Below are positions 6,728 through 8,005 of a stretch of DNA of 8,005 nucleotides, piece after piece. Within the stretch, counting starts at the first letter, position 1. Each line of letters opens with the position of its first letter. Origin of the DNA: Bacillota bacterium. GTDB lineage: Bacteria; Bacillota_A; Clostridia; Lachnospirales; Lachnospiraceae. The position numbers were made by a program, and so were the translations under genes. The stretch spans positions 1 to 8,005 of the forward strand of contig JAEZSL010000336.1 of NCBI GenBank assembly GCA_023443925.1, read 5' to 3'. The notes beneath the pieces are model-generated. The model searched no databases, was not told the DNA's origin, and saw only the letters and a program-made list of their open reading frames with translations.

Positions 6728-6785
6728 GTGCGCACTGGCGCACGTACAAATCAGGATGTTGAAAAAACTGCTTTTGTTTTTTCAA
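6728..6785 (-). other. Two hairpins between the DUF4430 and S-component genes
   Basis: Reading the - strand, TTGAAAAAAC (6785-6776) pairs perfectly with GTTTTTTCAA (6768-6759) around seven bases. It is followed by GTGCGC-CAGT-GCGCAC (6743-6728), a perfect 6-bp GC stem with a four-base loop just before the ribosome binding site of the S-component gene. The first is too A/U-rich to be a convincing terminator. The pair could set the ratio of the two proteins by mRNA processing or by limiting ribosome access. Confidence 0.5.
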
Positions 6786-6786
6786 C

Positions 6787-7191
6787 CTAATAACCCACCG
6801 TTAAGGTAATTTCAAAATGGTCTCCGTCCTTAACGGGTGTGGTATCTACGCTGGTATTAAGCGACTGACCGTCTAGGGTAAAGCACCACCACTCCTGTTT
6901 GGAATCGTCAACAGTTCTTCCGTCCACGGTAGTTACAAACATGCCGTACTCAGCTTCTGTTCCGGATATAAGGCCGATTTGTTCCAGAGCACCTCTTAAA
7001 TACTCTTCATCCGTCTGAATCTCAAAAGCTTTACTGCTTCCGTCTTCCAGTATTACCTCCGCGGTTATTTTCTTTGAACCTTCTACGGGTTTTGGACTGA
7101 ACTGTTTATAGAGTAATAACATAACAACAACAGCTGCAACCAGAATAAGCAGTCCAAGCAGTGTTTTCTTTGTATTTTGGCTAAGTTTCAT
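6787..7191 (-). CDS. Membrane-anchored DUF4430 / transcobalamin-like domain protein
   Basis: A 134-residue protein with a short positive N-terminus, one hydrophobic segment (about residues 11-28) and an extracytoplasmic domain from about 42. It has no lipobox cysteine and no LPXTG motif, so it is probably held by an uncleaved signal anchor. The domain matches the DUF4430 pattern, related to the C-terminal beta domain of transcobalamin and intrinsic factor: AEVILEDGSSKAFEI, LRGALEQIGL, a YGMFVTTVDG strand, then WWCFTLDGQSLNTSVD and the closing KDGDHFEITLTVGY. Start: a longer frame opens at 7257, but GAGGA lies five bases before ATG 7191, overlapping an in-frame ATG at 7203, so 7191 is preferred. 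It is the first gene behind the cobalamin riboswitch and precedes the S component. Likely role, by inference: binding cobalamin or corrinoid at the outer membrane face and passing it to the S component. Confidence 0.8.
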   Translation of the reverse strand: MKLSQNTKKTLLGLLILVAAVVVMLLLYKQFSPKPVEGSKKITAEVILEDGSSKAFEIQTDEEYLRGALEQIGLISGTEAEYGMFVTTVDGRTVDDSKQEWWCFTLDGQSLNTSVDTTPVKDGDHFEITLTVGY

Positions 7192-7194
7192 AAT

Positions 7195-7201
7195 TTTCCT
7201 C
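7195..7201 (-). promoter_or_regulatory. Ribosome binding site deciding the DUF4430 gene start
   Basis: On the - strand, GAGGAAAATTATG places GAGGA five bases before ATG 7191. The site overlaps the upstream in-frame ATG 7203, which has no comparable site of its own. Confidence 0.7.
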
Positions 7202-7295
7202 ATTTCTCGCTGCTTATATGTAGGCAAGGCTTGTGAACGCAGCGCAGACACAACCAAACGGATGAATGTGAAAGTAAATTATCTTCACTTTTACA

Positions 7296-7325
7296 ATTGT
7301 GATGCCGTTTCTACGGTATCACAAT
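7296..7325 (-). other. Strong hairpin in the B12 leader, downstream of the riboswitch terminator
   Basis: On the - strand, ATTGTGAT and ATCACAAT form 8 bp. After one A-C mismatch, CCGT and ACGG add 4 bp around an AGAA loop. It lies between the riboswitch-controlled terminator and the DUF4430 gene, so it is transcribed only when the switch allows read-through. No U-tract follows on this strand. It may be an mRNA stability element or a DNA operator; the sequence does not decide. Confidence 0.5.
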
Positions 7326-7369
7326 AAAGGTTTTTAATTATTAGATAGGCTCAGAGAACTTTCTCATAA

Positions 7370-7403
7370 TTAAAAAAGTTCCTTTCGCCGAAGGCAAAGG
7401 AAC
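7370..7403 (-). terminator. Riboswitch-controlled intrinsic terminator
   Basis: On the - strand, GTTCCTTTGCC pairs with GGCGAAAGGAAC (one bulged G, 11 bp, loop TTC), followed directly by six U residues (7377-7372). It lies about 140 nt after the B12 box and about 180 nt before the coding start, the expected expression platform of a cobalamin OFF switch. AAGGA upstream, near 7472, could pair with TCCTT of the 5' arm as part of an antiterminator. Confidence 0.85.
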
Positions 7404-7544
7404 CTGGTATAAATAACGATCTGAAAATTAACACAGCAGAAACCTCAGTACAGCGGTTAATGCCGGCTGTGGAATCCTTAGGTCTGCCATTTATCAATCA
7501 GTTATTGTACTTTTCTCCAAATCCTCGTGGCGGTTACAGTACGA

Positions 7545-7730
7545 TTTTCAAGCAGGTATTCTGACTCATGAATCGGCATTTACTTCGGATCTTCCCAGGT
7601 GGTTACCCAGTGATTTTTGCAGATGATTCTGCCTTAGTAAACTCCTCATATACAGCGGCGAGACCGTACAGGCTTTGAACCTGTTTCCCTGTTCTGCTGC
7701 ATACAAACAAAGCTCTTCAACCTTGATAAC
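7545..7730 (-). ncRNA. Cobalamin riboswitch aptamer
   Basis: Read on the - strand, the conserved blocks occur in the right order: AGGGAA (7690-7685), GGTCTCGCCGCTGTA (7665-7651, matching the GGTCCCGCCACTGTA consensus), CACTGGG (7612-7606), CTGGGAAG (7598-7591), and the B12 box GAGTCAGAATACCTGC (7567-7552). A closing P1 stem can be drawn between TTATCAAG (7729-7722) and CTTGAAAA (7552-7545). A further hairpin, GTACT/AGTAC (7542-7507), follows and may be part of the switch. In this class, adenosyl- or related cobalamin binding normally represses the downstream genes. Here those genes are the DUF4430 protein and the ECF S component, with the terminator at 7370-7403 as output. Confidence 0.93.
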
Positions 7731-7834
7731 ATGCAGCTACTTGAAATCCTATATAATATTACCTATATATTAAAACCATACTTACAGTATTATTAAATAA
7801 ACTGGTAAGTAAGAAACTTATTTTTATAAAGTAA

Positions 7835-7863
7835 AGTATAACATTACCAATAATAGTTGTCAA
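7835..7863 (-). promoter_or_regulatory. Sigma-A promoter of the B12 operon
   Basis: On the - strand, TTGACA (7863-7858) and TATACT (7840-7835) are separated by exactly 17 bases, with a TG one base before the -10 box. This is a near-consensus housekeeping promoter. Transcription would start near 7828, about 100 nt before the aptamer, giving an untranslated leader of roughly 640 nt. Confidence 0.8.
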
Positions 7864-8005
7864 TTCAAGCAGTTCAATAGTTTGTGTCAAGTACTCGTTG
7901 GCAACTTTCCAACTGTTTTTCTATAATGATTTTTGATATATTTTTTTATCGACAAATAAGCCTTCTACAAGACTTCTTTTTCTTATCTAAATGCTTTTTT
8001 AAATG

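Noticed and set aside
7864..8005. A gene or second promoter at the right edge
   Set aside because: The stretch is very AT-rich. A TTGACA on the - strand near 7885 lacks a -10 box at the right distance, and no frame longer than a few codons with a ribosome binding site is visible.

Overview
The window looks like part of the chromosome of a low-GC, Gram-positive anaerobe of the Clostridia, probably Lachnospiraceae-like. This rests on strong AGGAGG-type ribosome binding sites, AT-rich intergenic DNA, a lipoprotein with a Thr/Pro/Glu-rich linker after its lipobox, an ECF-type transporter subunit, a cobalamin riboswitch ending in an intrinsic terminator, and the style of the chemoreceptor. The genus is inference.

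Left part (1-2570, + strand): the 3' end of a sugar ABC transporter operon. It holds the tail of an RbsA/MglA-type ATPase, a complete RbsC-type permease and a complete substrate-binding lipoprotein, closed by a strong stem-loop at 2527-2566. A methyl-accepting chemotaxis protein follows (2639-4783), with an extracytoplasmic sensor region, HAMP domain and full signalling hairpin. Its N-terminus carries an unusual run of five hexapeptide repeats, encoded by five 18-nt DNA repeats.

Middle (4784-6191): a 373-nt intergenic region holds a second and unrelated 18-nt direct-repeat array, in which most units contain a TGnTATAAT extended -10 motif. Next come an unrecognised 200-residue protein (5157-5759) and its perfect 14-bp terminator. 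A third tandem array of 34-36-nt units (5967-6139) fills the space between two convergent transcription units.

Right part (6192-7863, - strand): a vitamin B12-responsive unit. A consensus promoter (TTGACA-17-TATACT) drives a leader of more than 600 nt containing a cobalamin riboswitch and an intrinsic terminator. It leads into two genes: a membrane-anchored protein with a DUF4430/transcobalamin-like domain and an ECF transporter S component. Together they look like a surface capture module plus membrane uptake module for cobalamin or a related corrinoid; the ECF energising subunits are not in the window and would be encoded elsewhere. The last ~140 nt (7864-8005) are AT-rich and I see no gene there.

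In three genes the longest reading frame starts too far upstream: an in-frame ATG lies on top of, or just before, the Shine-Dalgarno sequence, and the true start follows a few bases later. Starts were trimmed accordingly.
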